From positions 3,046,001 through 3,110,000 of the forward strand of contig NZ_CP120997.1 of assembly GCF_030719295.1 (NCBI RefSeq): 64,000 nt of DNA, written 5' to 3'. The notes beneath the pieces were generated by a model. It did no database searches. It was not told the DNA's origin and saw nothing but the letters and a program-made list of their open reading frames with translations. Position 1 is the first letter of the stretch. The number at the start of each line of letters is the position of its first letter. This stretch comes from Streptomyces sp. Mut1 (GTDB lineage: Bacteria > Actinomycetota > Actinomycetes > Streptomycetales > Streptomycetaceae). The position numbers were made by a program, and so were the translations under genes. Positions 1-8,237 of the stretch are shown one piece after another.

Positions 1-1028
1 TCTCGCAGTCGCTGGGCCGCGGTCTCCGGCGGCACGTCGTTGATGAACACGCTCATGCCGGATTCGGAACCCGCGAGGAACTTCAGCTTGCCGGAGGTCC
101 GTCGGATGGTGAAAAGCTCCAGATGCAGCCCGAAGTCCTCACGGTCCGGGATCCCGAACGGCGCCTGGTGCCAGGCGGAGATGTACGGGGTCGGCGGCTC
201 CCCGGGTCCGAAGATCCGGTCGAATCGCCTCAAGAGTTCCAGATAGACCTGTGGGAACTCCGTGCGCGCCCCCTCGTCGAGATCCCGCAGGTCGGGGACG
301 CGGCGGCGGGGGTGCAGATGGACCTCGTACGGCCAGTGCGCCGCGTACGGCACGAAGGCGATCCAGTGCTCGGTGGCGAGCACGATCCGGGTGCCGTCGG
401 CCTCCTCGCGGGCGATCACGTCGTCGAAGAGGTTGCCGCCGGTCTTCGCGTGGTGGGCGGCCATGGAGCGCAGCATCAGCTCGGTGCGCGGGGTGACGAA
501 GGGGTAGCCGTAGATCTGGCCGTGCGGGTGGCCGAGGGTGACGCCGATCTCGGCGCCCCGGTTCTCGAAGCAGAACACCTGCTCGACCTGCGGCAGCCCG
601 GCGAACTCGGCGGTGCGGTCGGTCCACGCCTCCAGGACGAGCCCGGCCCGCTCCTCGGTGAGGTCGGCGAAGGACGCGTCGTGGTCGGAGGTGAAACAGA
701 CGACCTCGCAGCGGCCGGAGTCGCCGGCCAGGGAGGGGAAGCGGTTCTCGAAGACGGCGACGTCGTAGTCCGCCTCCGGGATCTCGCTCTGCCGGCCCTC
801 GCGCGAGGGGCAGAGCGGGCACTCGTCGGCCGGCGGGTGGTAGATACGGCCCTGGCGGTGCGAGGCGATGGCGACGCTGTCGCCGAGCAGCGGGTCGCGG
901 CGGATCTCGGACGAGGTCGAGACGGCGTCGAGGGGACGCGTGTCGGCCGCCTCGCGCACGACGTCGTCGCGGCTGTCGTAGTAGATCAGCTCCCGGCCGT
1001 CGGCGAGCGTCGTAACCGTCTTCTTCAC
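1..1028 (-). CDS. galT: Galactose-1-phosphate uridylyltransferase, C-terminus cut by window edge
   Basis: Leloir-pathway enzyme that exchanges UDP between UDP-glucose and galactose 1-phosphate in the cytoplasm. The visible 342 codons read from KKTVTTLADGRELIYYDSRD near the N-terminus to AAQRLRE at the window edge. The HPHGQIY segment contains the family's catalytic His-Pro-His, and the CPLCPSR segment resembles the metal-binding cysteine pair. The GTG at 1028 is preferred because GGGAGGAG lies just upstream. It is probably the first gene of a galT-galE-galK operon, as in other streptomycetes, but the downstream genes are outside the window. It is divergent from the symporter at 1267, which could import its sugar. 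Confidence 0.93.
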   Translation of the reverse strand, partial: MKKTVTTLADGRELIYYDSRDDVVREAADTRPLDAVSTSSEIRRDPLLGDSVAIASHRQGRIYHPPADECPLCPSREGRQSEIPEADYDVAVFENRFPSLAGDSGRCEVVCFTSDHDASFADLTEERAGLVLEAWTDRTAEFAGLPQVEQVFCFENRGAEIGVTLGHPHGQIYGYPFVTPRTELMLRSMAAHHAKTGGNLFDDVIAREEADGTRIVLATEHWIAFVPYAAHWPYEVHLHPRRRVPDLRDLDEGARTEFPQVYLELLRRFDRIFGPGEPPTPYISAWHQAPFGIPDREDFGLHLELFTIRRTSGKLKFLAGSESGMSVFINDVPPETAAQRLR

Positions 1029-1042
1029 CAGACTCCTCCCAC

Positions 1043-1226
1043 CAAACATAAGCGAACACAATGAACCACAAGTCAACAGATGCGTCAATGAGTCGACGGC
1101 GGCGCGCGCGAGGGTGCCGAGTGGTGGATCTCAGGGGCGTGGAGCCCGGGATTCAGGCAATACGATCACAAACAAACAAAGAACCTCTTGGGAAGTGTTC
1201 ACTTTCCGAACATAAGGGCGTAGTTT
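1043..1226. promoter_or_regulatory. Divergent galT/symporter promoter region with a shared motif
   Basis: The sequence C-R-AACATAAG-S-G occurs twice, at 1043-1054 next to galT and at 1207-1218 next to the symporter. On the plus strand TTCACT (1198-1203) and TAGTTT (1221-1226), spaced 17 nt, make a plausible promoter, and the second motif copy sits inside that spacer. One repressor could therefore act on both genes. This is inferred from sequence pattern only. Confidence 0.45.
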
Positions 1227-1266
1227 CCTTCGGGTTCAGTTCGCGAAACGAAGCGAGACTCCCCCC

Positions 1267-2937
1267 ATGCAATACCTGGCAGCAGGGCTCCGACTCCCCA
1301 CGAACGGGCTCGACTACACGATCCTGGCGATCTACTTCGCCGTCGTACTCGGCATCGGCTTCGCCGCTCGGGCGAGCGTCAGGACCAGCCTCGACTTCTT
1401 CCTCTCCGGACGGTCACTGCCCGCCTGGGTGACCGGTCTGGCCTTCGTCGCGGCGAATCTCGGTGCCACCGAGATCCTCGGCATGGCGGCGACAGGCGCG
1501 CAGTACGGCGTCGCGGTGGTGCACTGGTACTGGATCGGCGCCATCCCGGCGATGGTCTTCCTCGGCCTCGTGATGATGCCGTTCTACTACCGCTCGAAGG
1601 TGCGCTCCGTACCGGAGTTCCTGCTCCAGCGCTTCGACAGGTCGGCGCACCTGCTGAGCTCCATACTCTTCGCCTTCGCGGCGATCCTGATCGCGGGCGT
1701 CAACCTGTACGCCCTGTCGATCGTCGTGGAGGCGCTCCTCGGCTGGCCGCAGTGGGTCGCGATCGTCGTCGCCGGCTTCTTCGTGCTGGCGTACATCACG
1801 ATCGGCGGGCTCTCGTCGGCGATCTACAACGAGGTGCTCCAGTTCTTCGTCATCCTCGCCGCGCTGATCCCGCTGACCGTGCTCGGTCTCAAGCGCGTCG
1901 GCGGCTGGGACGGGCTGAGCGACTCGCTCACGTCGAGCCACGGCGAGAACTTCATGACCGCCTGGGGCGGCACCGGCATCGGTGACGCCAACCCCCTCGG
2001 CGCCAACTGGCTGACGATCATCCTGGGCCTCGGCTTCGTGCTCTCGTTCGGCTACTGGACGACGAACTTCGCCGAGGTGCAGCGCGCCCTGTCCGCGAAG
2101 AACCTCTCGGCCGCCCGGCGCACCCCGCTGATCGCCGCGTTCCCGAAGATGTTCATCGTCTTCCTCGTGATGATCCCGGGACTGGTCGCCGCCGTGATCG
2201 TGCCGAACATCGGCGCCGCCGGCTCGGGCACCACCTACAACGACGCGATCCCGCTGCTGATGCGGGAGCTGCTGCCCAACGGCGTGCTCGGCATCGCGGT
2301 GACCGGTCTGCTGGCCGCGTTCATGGCCGGCATGGCGGCCAACGTCTCCTCGTTCAACACCGTGTTCACCACGGACATCTGGGCGCGGTACGTGAAGAAG
2401 GACCAGCCGGACGCGTACTACCTGCGCTTCGGCCGGCTGATCACGGCGATCGGGGTGCTGGCCTCCATCGGCACGGCGTTCATCGCCGCCAGCTTCTCCA
2501 ACATCATGAGCTACCTCCAGACGCTCTTCTCGTTCTTCAACGTCCCGATGTTCGTCGTGTTCATCATCGGCATGTTCTGGAAGCGCGCCTCGATGAAGTC
2601 CGGTGTCTGGGGGCTGGTCGCGGGCACCACCGCCGCGATGGTCAACTACTTCGTCATCTACAAGCAGGGTGTCATCGACATCCCGAGCGACCAGGGCGCC
2701 AACTTCGTCTCCGCGATCGTCGGCTTCGTCGCCGGCGCGGTCGTCATGATCGCGGTCACGCTCTTCACCGCTCCCAAGCCCGAGGCCGAACTCGCCGGCC
2801 TCGTCTACGGAACCGAGTCCCCGGACGCCGCCGAGGTGCCCGAGGAGGGCGACAGCGCCTGGTACCGCAGGCCCGCGCTGCTGGGCTGGGGAGCCATCGT
2901 GCTCGCCGCCCTGTGCTACGTCCCCTACTCGTTCTGA
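1267..2937 (+). CDS. Sodium:solute symporter (SSS family), probable sugar uptake
   Basis: A 556-residue polytopic membrane protein of the SSS family, the group that includes the Na+/galactose transporter vSGLT. More than a dozen hydrophobic segments run from about residue 10 to the C-terminus. Typical SSS features include FFLSGRSLPAW near residue 40, GGLSSAIYNEVLQF near residue 185 and a TTNFAEVQRALSAKN segment near residue 265. The family is normally 480-560 residues, so it looks full length. Lying back to back with galT, it is a good candidate for a galactose importer. A 100-residue membrane protein follows after 15 nt and is probably co-transcribed. Confidence 0.88.
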   Translation: MQYLAAGLRLPTNGLDYTILAIYFAVVLGIGFAARASVRTSLDFFLSGRSLPAWVTGLAFVAANLGATEILGMAATGAQYGVAVVHWYWIGAIPAMVFLGLVMMPFYYRSKVRSVPEFLLQRFDRSAHLLSSILFAFAAILIAGVNLYALSIVVEALLGWPQWVAIVVAGFFVLAYITIGGLSSAIYNEVLQFFVILAALIPLTVLGLKRVGGWDGLSDSLTSSHGENFMTAWGGTGIGDANPLGANWLTIILGLGFVLSFGYWTTNFAEVQRALSAKNLSAARRTPLIAAFPKMFIVFLVMIPGLVAAVIVPNIGAAGSGTTYNDAIPLLMRELLPNGVLGIAVTGLLAAFMAGMAANVSSFNTVFTTDIWARYVKKDQPDAYYLRFGRLITAIGVLASIGTAFIAASFSNIMSYLQTLFSFFNVPMFVVFIIGMFWKRASMKSGVWGLVAGTTAAMVNYFVIYKQGVIDIPSDQGANFVSAIVGFVAGAVVMIAVTLFTAPKPEAELAGLVYGTESPDAAEVPEEGDSAWYRRPALLGWGAIVLAALCYVPYSF

Positions 2938-2952
2938 TCGGAGCAACCCACC

Positions 2953-3255
2953 ATGTCCGACCTGCGCAAGGAAGTCTCCGAACTGGAGCAGAAGTCCGCC
3001 ACGGCGGCCCGCCTCTTCGACATCCGGCGGATCATCGGCGGCCTCTTCGTGGTCTACGGGATCATCGTGACCATCGCCGGGATCAGCCCGTCCGACGAGG
3101 ACCTGAAGAAGGCCGAGGGCGTCCACATCAACCTCTGGACCGGCCTCGCCATGCTGGCGCTCGGGCTGTTCTTCCTGGTCTGGCTGAAACTGCGCCCGGC
3201 CCAGGCCCCGGCACCCGCGCCGGAGGACACACCGCAGGACACGCCGGAGGGCTGA
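2953..3255 (+). CDS. Small membrane protein next to the symporter
   Basis: A 100-residue protein of unknown function. It starts with a short charged, helical stretch (residues 1-25), followed by two hydrophobic segments at roughly residues 30-48 and 60-80. It ends in a proline- and alanine-rich tail. GGAGCAACCCACC precedes the ATG and gives an acceptable ribosome site. The 15-nt gap to the symporter suggests one transcript, so an accessory role for the transporter is possible but unproven. A strong terminator hairpin begins 13 nt after its stop codon. Confidence 0.75.
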   Translation: MSDLRKEVSELEQKSATAARLFDIRRIIGGLFVVYGIIVTIAGISPSDEDLKKAEGVHINLWTGLAMLALGLFFLVWLKLRPAQAPAPAPEDTPQDTPEG

Positions 3256-3268
3256 GACACCGCCGCGC

Positions 3269-3312
3269 GGCAGGGGCCGGGCACCGTCACCCGACGGTGC
3301 CCGGCCCCTGCC
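3269..3312. terminator. Bidirectional terminator hairpin with perfect 20-bp arms
   Basis: Arms 3269-3288 and 3293-3312 are exact reverse complements with a 4-nt loop and no T-run, as is common in Streptomyces. It separates the convergent small membrane protein gene and the response regulator gene, whose stop codon lies at the loop edge inside the hairpin. Confidence 0.85.
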
Positions 3313-3979
3313 GTGTGCCCGCCGCCCGGTCCAGCAGGCCGGTGCGGGCGGCCAGCGCCGCGGCCTCCAGGCGGGAGCCGACGCCGAGTTTCATCAGGAC
3401 GCGCTGCACATGCGTACGGGCGGTGCTCGGCGCGATCCGCATACCGGCCGCGATCAGCCGGGTGTCCTCGCCCTCTGCGACCCGGACCAGGACCTCGACC
3501 TCGCGCGGGGTGAGCAGCCGCAGCAGCCGCCGGCCCTCGTCGTCGGGCTGGCTCACCGGGTCGAGCAGCTCCGCGAAGGCGCTCTGGAGGAGGCCGGGCG
3601 CGATGGCCGCCTCGCCCGCGCGGGCCTTGACCATGGCGCGCTCGACGCCCTCGATGCGCTCGTCGTGCCGGACGTAACCGGCGGCGCCGGCCGCGAACGC
3701 CGCGGCGATCCCGCGCGGACTGGGCACCGGGCCGAGGACCACCACCGCGGTCTGCGGGCGCTCGCGCCTGATCCGGACGACGGGGTCGAAGGTGCCGGGC
3801 ACGGCGGGGGCGGCCGTGCCGAACAGGCAGACCTCGGGGGCCCGGCCGACCACCAGGTCCGCCGCGCCCGAGGTGGGGGCGGCCGCGGCCAGCACCCGGT
3901 GGCCGCGCAGCTTCAGCGCCGAAGCCAGCGCCTCGGCCAGCAGGCGGTGGTCGTCGACCACCATGAGCCGGACACTCAT
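3287..3979 (-). CDS. Orphan atypical LuxR/NarL-type response regulator
   Basis: A 230-residue DNA-binding regulator. An N-terminal receiver-like domain (about residues 4-120, MVVDDHRLLAEAL) is followed by a C-terminal LuxR helix-turn-helix (about residues 150-215, LTPREVEVLVRVAEGEDTRL). The receiver keeps the acidic pair DD. At the usual phospho-acceptor position it reads EVCLFGTAAPAVPG, with no Asp, and the conserved Lys is replaced within GYVRHDE. It is therefore probably not controlled by ordinary phosphorylation, and no histidine kinase is adjacent. The ATG at 3979 is chosen because it opens the receiver fold and has GGGGGGACAG upstream. Confidence 0.85.
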   Translation of the reverse strand: MSVRLMVVDDHRLLAEALASALKLRGHRVLAAAAPTSGAADLVVGRAPEVCLFGTAAPAVPGTFDPVVRIRRERPQTAVVVLGPVPSPRGIAAAFAAGAAGYVRHDERIEGVERAMVKARAGEAAIAPGLLQSAFAELLDPVSQPDDEGRRLLRLLTPREVEVLVRVAEGEDTRLIAAGMRIAPSTARTHVQRVLMKLGVGSRLEAAALAARTGLLDRAAGTRQGPGTVG

Positions 3980-4050
3980 CGAACTGTCCCCCCGTACACC
4001 GACACCAGGCCCCCCGGCCTGCCAGGGCCTGCAAGTTACACGCCCGGGTA

Positions 4051-4094
4051 CGGGTGTGGGGGTGGAACCGGCCGGTTCCACCCCCACACCCGTG
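4051..4094 (-). terminator. 44-bp perfect palindrome, probable terminator
   Basis: Positions 4051-4072 and 4073-4094 are exact reverse complements with no spacer, giving 22-bp arms. It begins 9 nt beyond the stop codon of the beta-propeller gene and ends 72 nt before the response regulator start. A terminator is the simplest reading. It could also form a cruciform or act as an operator. Confidence 0.75.
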
Positions 4095-4102
4095 AATCGG
4101 GA

Positions 4103-6049
4103 TCAGCTGGTGTGGAAGGACACCACCAGGTACTCCTTGCCGAACGAACTCTTGCGGGGTTCGCTGACCATCGTCTCGGAGATGTACAGCCTGCCTTCCG
4201 CGTACAGGTACTCGGCGTAGTTCGGGGAGAAGCTCGTCTCCGCGTCCCGGACGGCCTCGTCACCCGGGTTCCGCATCAGGACGGTCTCCTTGAAGGTGCT
4301 GCCGTCGATCGAGACGACCTCGCCGCCCTCGTTGTACGGGGGTTCCTTGTACGCGATGATGTTGTTGCCGTCCATCCGCAGCGGGAAGACCGTGAAGCGC
4401 TCGCCCGCGTCGGCCCGGTCGCCGGTCTGCTTGCCGGTGGTGAGGTCGAAGGAGACGATCTCGTTGGTCCGGCCGTAGTCCTCGCCCGCCCCGTCGTGCT
4501 CCTCGGTCGGCAGGTAGAGCCGGTTGTTGCCGACGGCGAGGTGCTGGCAGCTCTCGACCTTGGTGGAGCGGCAGTTGGCCGCGTACTTCTCCGCGTCGGC
4601 GGGGATACGGGTGATCAGCTTGCCGGTGGCCGCGTCGATCGAGAAGAAGTCCGAGATGCCGCTGCCGTCCCCGGCGGTGTCGCCGACGTCGGCGGCCACC
4701 ACGAGGGGCTTGGTCGAGACGATGCTCGCGTAGTCGACGCCGGCCGGCATCTTGTACGAGGAGAGCGGGGCGCCCGTGGTCGGGTTCAGCGCCTGGATGA
4801 CGAGCTGCGGGTCGTCGTACTTACCGCACTTGCGGACCACGGCGAGGGCCTCGCCGCCGCCGTACCCCTTGTCGTAGCAGCCGTCGGTGCTGACCTTGGG
4901 CTTCCAGCGCTCGGCGCCGGTGTTCAGGTCGAAGGCGGCGCCGCCGTCCAGTCCGCCGGCGGCGACGGTGGTGCCGCTGAGGGTGACCTCGTCGAACCGG
5001 ACGGGGCGGTCACCGCTGCTGGAGGCGGTCACCGACTTGCTCCACACGAGCTTGCCGGCGGCCAGGTCGAGGACGCCGACCTGGGTGCAGCTGGCGTACT
5101 TGGTGGTCTTGGTGCGCTTGGCTTCCTCGAAGGCGATGGCGGTCTTGAAGTCCTTGGTGATGTGCTTGGTCGCGGCGCACACCTGGCCGTCGAGCGGGAT
5201 CGACCAGAGCTTGGTGCCCTTGTCCCGGTCGTAGCCGACGATCTCGTTGATGCCCGACTTCACGTACGCCTTGTCGGTCATCCAGGAGCCGGAGACGGTG
5301 GTGACGGAGGCGACCTTGGGGTGGGGCAGCTGGAAGCCGACGGCGGAGGTGACGTTCGCGGGGGCCTTCTCCTTGCCGGTGCCGCCGCCGGTGCCGTTCT
5401 CGTCCGAGCCGTCCGAGCCGTCCTTGCCGCCCTTGCCGCCCTTGCCCTCGCCCGTGGTGCCGGAGGAGGAGCCGGCCTCGTCCTTCTTGTCGCCGTCCCC
5501 GCCGCTGGAGGCGTACCAGACGCCGGCCCCGACGATCAGTGCCACGGCGACCACGGCGGCGACGATGATCTGCGCCTGCGTGGAGAACTTCTTCGGCCCG
5601 TTGCCGCCCGGCTGGGGCGACGGGTAGGCGGGCTGCATCGGGGCGGTCGGGTAGCCGTGGGCCTGCTGGCCCGGGTGGCCGTACGCCGCTTGCGTCGGGT
5701 AGTCGTGGCTCTGCGGCTGCCCCTGCGGGAAGCCGTAGCCCGGCTGCTGGGGCGGCGGCGCCTGCGGGTAGCCGTAGCCCGGCTGCTGCTGGGGCGGGCC
5801 GGGGGGCGGCGGGGAGCCGTAGCCGCCGGGGGGTTGGGTGGCCGGGGGCGGGGTCGCCGGGGGCGGCGGGGTGTTCGGCTGCTTGCCGAACGGGTCGGCG
5901 GGCGGCGGGGTCGGAGCACCGAAACCGCCCGGCGGCGGGTCCTGCGGGGCGCCGAAGCCGCCGGGCGGGGGGTCCTGCGGGGCGCCGAAGCCGCCCGGGG
6001 GCGGGCCCTGGGGCGGTTCGTTGGGCGGCTGCTGGGGCGGCTGTGTCAT
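4103..6049 (-). CDS. Membrane-anchored PQQ-like beta-propeller protein (paralogue 1 of 3)
   Basis: A 648-residue protein of unknown function. The N-terminal 150 residues are Pro/Gly/Gln-rich, with repeated QDPPPGGFGAP and later QPGYG units that are presumably cytoplasmic. One transmembrane helix follows at about residues 160-183, then a Gly/Ser/Lys-rich linker. The large C-terminal region has repeated motifs such as DLTTGKQTG, DAATGKLI and DLAAGKLVW, typical of PQQ-like beta-propeller blades, and should lie outside the membrane. No quinone-enzyme active site is evident, so PQQ here describes fold resemblance only. It is the last of three tandem paralogues, and each has its own upstream gap. 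Confidence 0.82.
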   Translation of the reverse strand: MTQPPQQPPNEPPQGPPPGGFGAPQDPPPGGFGAPQDPPPGGFGAPTPPPADPFGKQPNTPPPPATPPPATQPPGGYGSPPPPGPPQQQPGYGYPQAPPPQQPGYGFPQGQPQSHDYPTQAAYGHPGQQAHGYPTAPMQPAYPSPQPGGNGPKKFSTQAQIIVAAVVAVALIVGAGVWYASSGGDGDKKDEAGSSSGTTGEGKGGKGGKDGSDGSDENGTGGGTGKEKAPANVTSAVGFQLPHPKVASVTTVSGSWMTDKAYVKSGINEIVGYDRDKGTKLWSIPLDGQVCAATKHITKDFKTAIAFEEAKRTKTTKYASCTQVGVLDLAAGKLVWSKSVTASSSGDRPVRFDEVTLSGTTVAAGGLDGGAAFDLNTGAERWKPKVSTDGCYDKGYGGGEALAVVRKCGKYDDPQLVIQALNPTTGAPLSSYKMPAGVDYASIVSTKPLVVAADVGDTAGDGSGISDFFSIDAATGKLITRIPADAEKYAANCRSTKVESCQHLAVGNNRLYLPTEEHDGAGEDYGRTNEIVSFDLTTGKQTGDRADAGERFTVFPLRMDGNNIIAYKEPPYNEGGEVVSIDGSTFKETVLMRNPGDEAVRDAETSFSPNYAEYLYAEGRLYISETMVSEPRKSSFGKEYLVVSFHTS

Positions 6050-6096
6050 GGCGTTGCGTACCTCGGAGAAAAAGGGGGTCGGTCGGTGGGCCGGAA

Positions 6097-6132
6097 CCGG
6101 CCGCGGGCGGGGCTGCTGCCGCCCGCGGCCGG
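6097..6132 (-). terminator. Hairpin terminator after paralogue 2
   Basis: Perfect 14-bp arms at 6097-6110 and 6119-6132 flank an 8-nt loop. It lies between the stop of paralogue 2 and the start of paralogue 1, so the two genes probably have separate transcripts. Confidence 0.7.
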
Positions 6133-6159
6133 CGGTGTCTCAGATGCCGCGGTGAGCCG

Positions 6160-7989
6160 TCACTTGCCGAAGGCCATCATGGTCTTCGTCTCCAGCTCTT
6201 CCTTGTCGTTGCTCGCGCTGACCCGCCCGCTCGCCACGAACGAACGGCCGTCCGCGTAGAGGATCTTCTCGTTGTAGAACGAGCTCTCGATCGACGAGGT
6301 CGAGTCCGGGTGCTTGAGCACCATCTGCGGGCTGCCGCCGGACGGGGACAGGGTGGCGATGCCGCCGCCCTTGCCGTAGGCCGCGTTCACGTAGAGCAGG
6401 ACGTTGCCGCCCTCCATGCCCAGCGGCTTCACGGTCTGCCCGGCGGGGGCCTTCGCCTTCCACTTCGGCTTGCCGGTGTTCAGGTTGAACGCGACGACCT
6501 GGTTGGTGCGGGCGGAGCCGCTGGTGTCGTCCTGCGTGGCCATGTAGAAGGTGTTGGCGTCGGCCGCGACGCCCGTGCAGCCGTCGAGGCGCTTGCCGAA
6601 GATGGTGAAGGCGCCGCCGCAGTCCGGGGCGAACTTGTCGCCCTTGTCACCGACCAGCTGGGAGCGGAGCGTGCCGTTCTCGCGCAGGGCGAGGATGCTC
6701 CACTTCTTGTCGTCGCTGCTGCTGCCCTTGGTGAGCGACACGATGAGCGGGCTCACCGAGTAGACCTTGTCGACCTCCCAGCCGCGGGCGGGCTTGTAGG
6801 TCCACTTGGGCTTGCCGGTGCCGGGGTCGACCTCTTCGATCTCGTGCTGCGGGTTGTCGGCGTCGTCGGTGCGGCAGCTGGTCGCGGCGATGAGCTTGGT
6901 GCCGCCGGCGAAGGCGAACGGCTGGCAGTTGCCGCTCCGCTTGCCGAACAGCTCCTTGCCGTCGCTGACCCGGAAGGCGTTGGAGGCTCCGGTGCGGCCG
7001 GCCGTCACGGTGTCGCCGCTGATGGCCATCGAGAGGTCCGACATCATGTCGAAGAGCCCGCTCTTCTTGACCTCCTTCTTCCACCCCGCCTTCCCCGTGT
7101 TGAGGTCGATGAGCTGGAGCATGGAGCAGTCGGCCTTGTCGGTGGTGCCGTTCTTGATCGCGATGACGATCTTGCCGTCCGTGGTGGTCTGCTGGGGCGC
7201 GGAGCAGATGTCCGCGGGCAGCTTCAGCGTCCACTTCTGCGTGCCGTCGGCCACCGCGTACGCCGACATGGTGCGGTACATGCCCTTGACGACGGTGTCG
7301 CCGACGAGCCACGGCCCGTACACGTCCGCGCCGTTGCGCGGCAGGTCGACGTCGTTCTTCTGGAGCCAGAGGACCTTCGCCTCGCCGTCCTTGCGGCCGC
7401 TGTTGAGGTCGTCGTCCTCCCGCCCGGTGCCGTTGCCGTCGCCCTTGTCCACGGAGGGCGAGACGGACGGCTTCTGGACCTCTTCGCTCTGCTTCGCGAC
7501 GGGCTTGTCATCGTCGTCGTCGCCCCCGCTCGTCGCGAAGTACACACCGGTACCGACGACCAGGAGCGCGACGACGGCGGCACCGATGATCATGGCGGGC
7601 TTGCGCTTCGACGGACCACCGCCCGGACCTCCCGGGCCGGGCGGCACGGGGGCGCCGGGGTACTGCTGCTGCGGGAAGCCGTAACCGGGCTGCGGCTGCT
7701 GACCGTACGGCCCCGGCTGCTGCGGCTGACCGTACGGACCGGGCTGCTGCGGCTGACCGTACGGTCCCGGCTGCTGCTGCGGCTGACCGTACGGGCCGGG
7801 CTGCTGCGGGTAGCCGTAGCCCGGCTGCGCGGGCGGCGGGGTCGGCGGCGCGGCCGGGGCCTGGGGCGGCTGGGCGGGCGGCGGCGGCGTCTGCGGCGGG
7901 CCCTGGGGCGGCTGCGGTACCCCGTGCGGCGGCTCCTGCGGAGCGCCGAAGCCTCCCTGCGGCGGTTGCTGTCCGGGCGGCTGGGTCAT
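6160..7989 (-). CDS. Membrane-anchored PQQ-like beta-propeller protein (paralogue 2 of 3)
   Basis: A 609-residue protein with the same layout as its neighbours. A Pro/Gln/Gly-rich start carries tandem QPGPYGQ units, a single transmembrane helix lies at about residues 130-152, and an acidic linker (GGDDDDDK) leads to a beta-propeller with DLNTGKAGWKK, DPGTGKPKW and NLNTGKPKWKA motifs. It resembles paralogue 3 more closely than paralogue 1; for example VLWLQKNDVDLP corresponds to VLWLQKGGVDLP. The ATG at 7989 has GGGGGA 8 nt upstream, and a GTG two codons earlier is an alternative. Function is unknown; a cell-envelope role is inferred from the topology. Confidence 0.82.
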   Translation of the reverse strand: MTQPPGQQPPQGGFGAPQEPPHGVPQPPQGPPQTPPPPAQPPQAPAAPPTPPPAQPGYGYPQQPGPYGQPQQQPGPYGQPQQPGPYGQPQQPGPYGQQPQPGYGFPQQQYPGAPVPPGPGGPGGGPSKRKPAMIIGAAVVALLVVGTGVYFATSGGDDDDDKPVAKQSEEVQKPSVSPSVDKGDGNGTGREDDDLNSGRKDGEAKVLWLQKNDVDLPRNGADVYGPWLVGDTVVKGMYRTMSAYAVADGTQKWTLKLPADICSAPQQTTTDGKIVIAIKNGTTDKADCSMLQLIDLNTGKAGWKKEVKKSGLFDMMSDLSMAISGDTVTAGRTGASNAFRVSDGKELFGKRSGNCQPFAFAGGTKLIAATSCRTDDADNPQHEIEEVDPGTGKPKWTYKPARGWEVDKVYSVSPLIVSLTKGSSSDDKKWSILALRENGTLRSQLVGDKGDKFAPDCGGAFTIFGKRLDGCTGVAADANTFYMATQDDTSGSARTNQVVAFNLNTGKPKWKAKAPAGQTVKPLGMEGGNVLLYVNAAYGKGGGIATLSPSGGSPQMVLKHPDSTSSIESSFYNEKILYADGRSFVASGRVSASNDKEELETKTMMAFGK

Positions 7990-8139
7990 CAGCACGTCCC
8001 CCTTCGTGCGGTCCGGTGCCCGTTCCGGACTCCCCCGCGATCCCGCCGGGGCTCCGCGGGTCGGTCAAGACCCCCCGGATCACGGCGAAATGGAGCGAAT
8101 CGGGCATGGATCCCGCAGTGTTACGTCAGTCGAGCGGGA

Positions 8140-8157
8140 CTTCTTTGTACCACCCGC
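8140..8157 (-). promoter_or_regulatory. Conserved upstream element of paralogue 2
   Basis: CTTCTTTGTACCACCCGC (plus-strand reading) matches the element upstream of paralogue 3 at 17 of 18 positions. It lies about 150 nt from the paralogue 2 start. It is a candidate promoter or operator shared by these two genes; no equivalent was found before paralogue 1. Confidence 0.45.
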
Positions 8158-8237
8158 CCCAGCACCGCCCCCGGTTCGGTCCACCCCTGTTCCCAAGGGA
8201 GGACCGGGCCGTGATACCGCCGTGATGCTCCGGACCG

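Noticed and set aside
3410..6259. Long plus-strand frame opposite the response regulator and propeller paralogue 1
   Set aside because: Antisense to well-supported genes and of low complexity; no ribosome site or domain.
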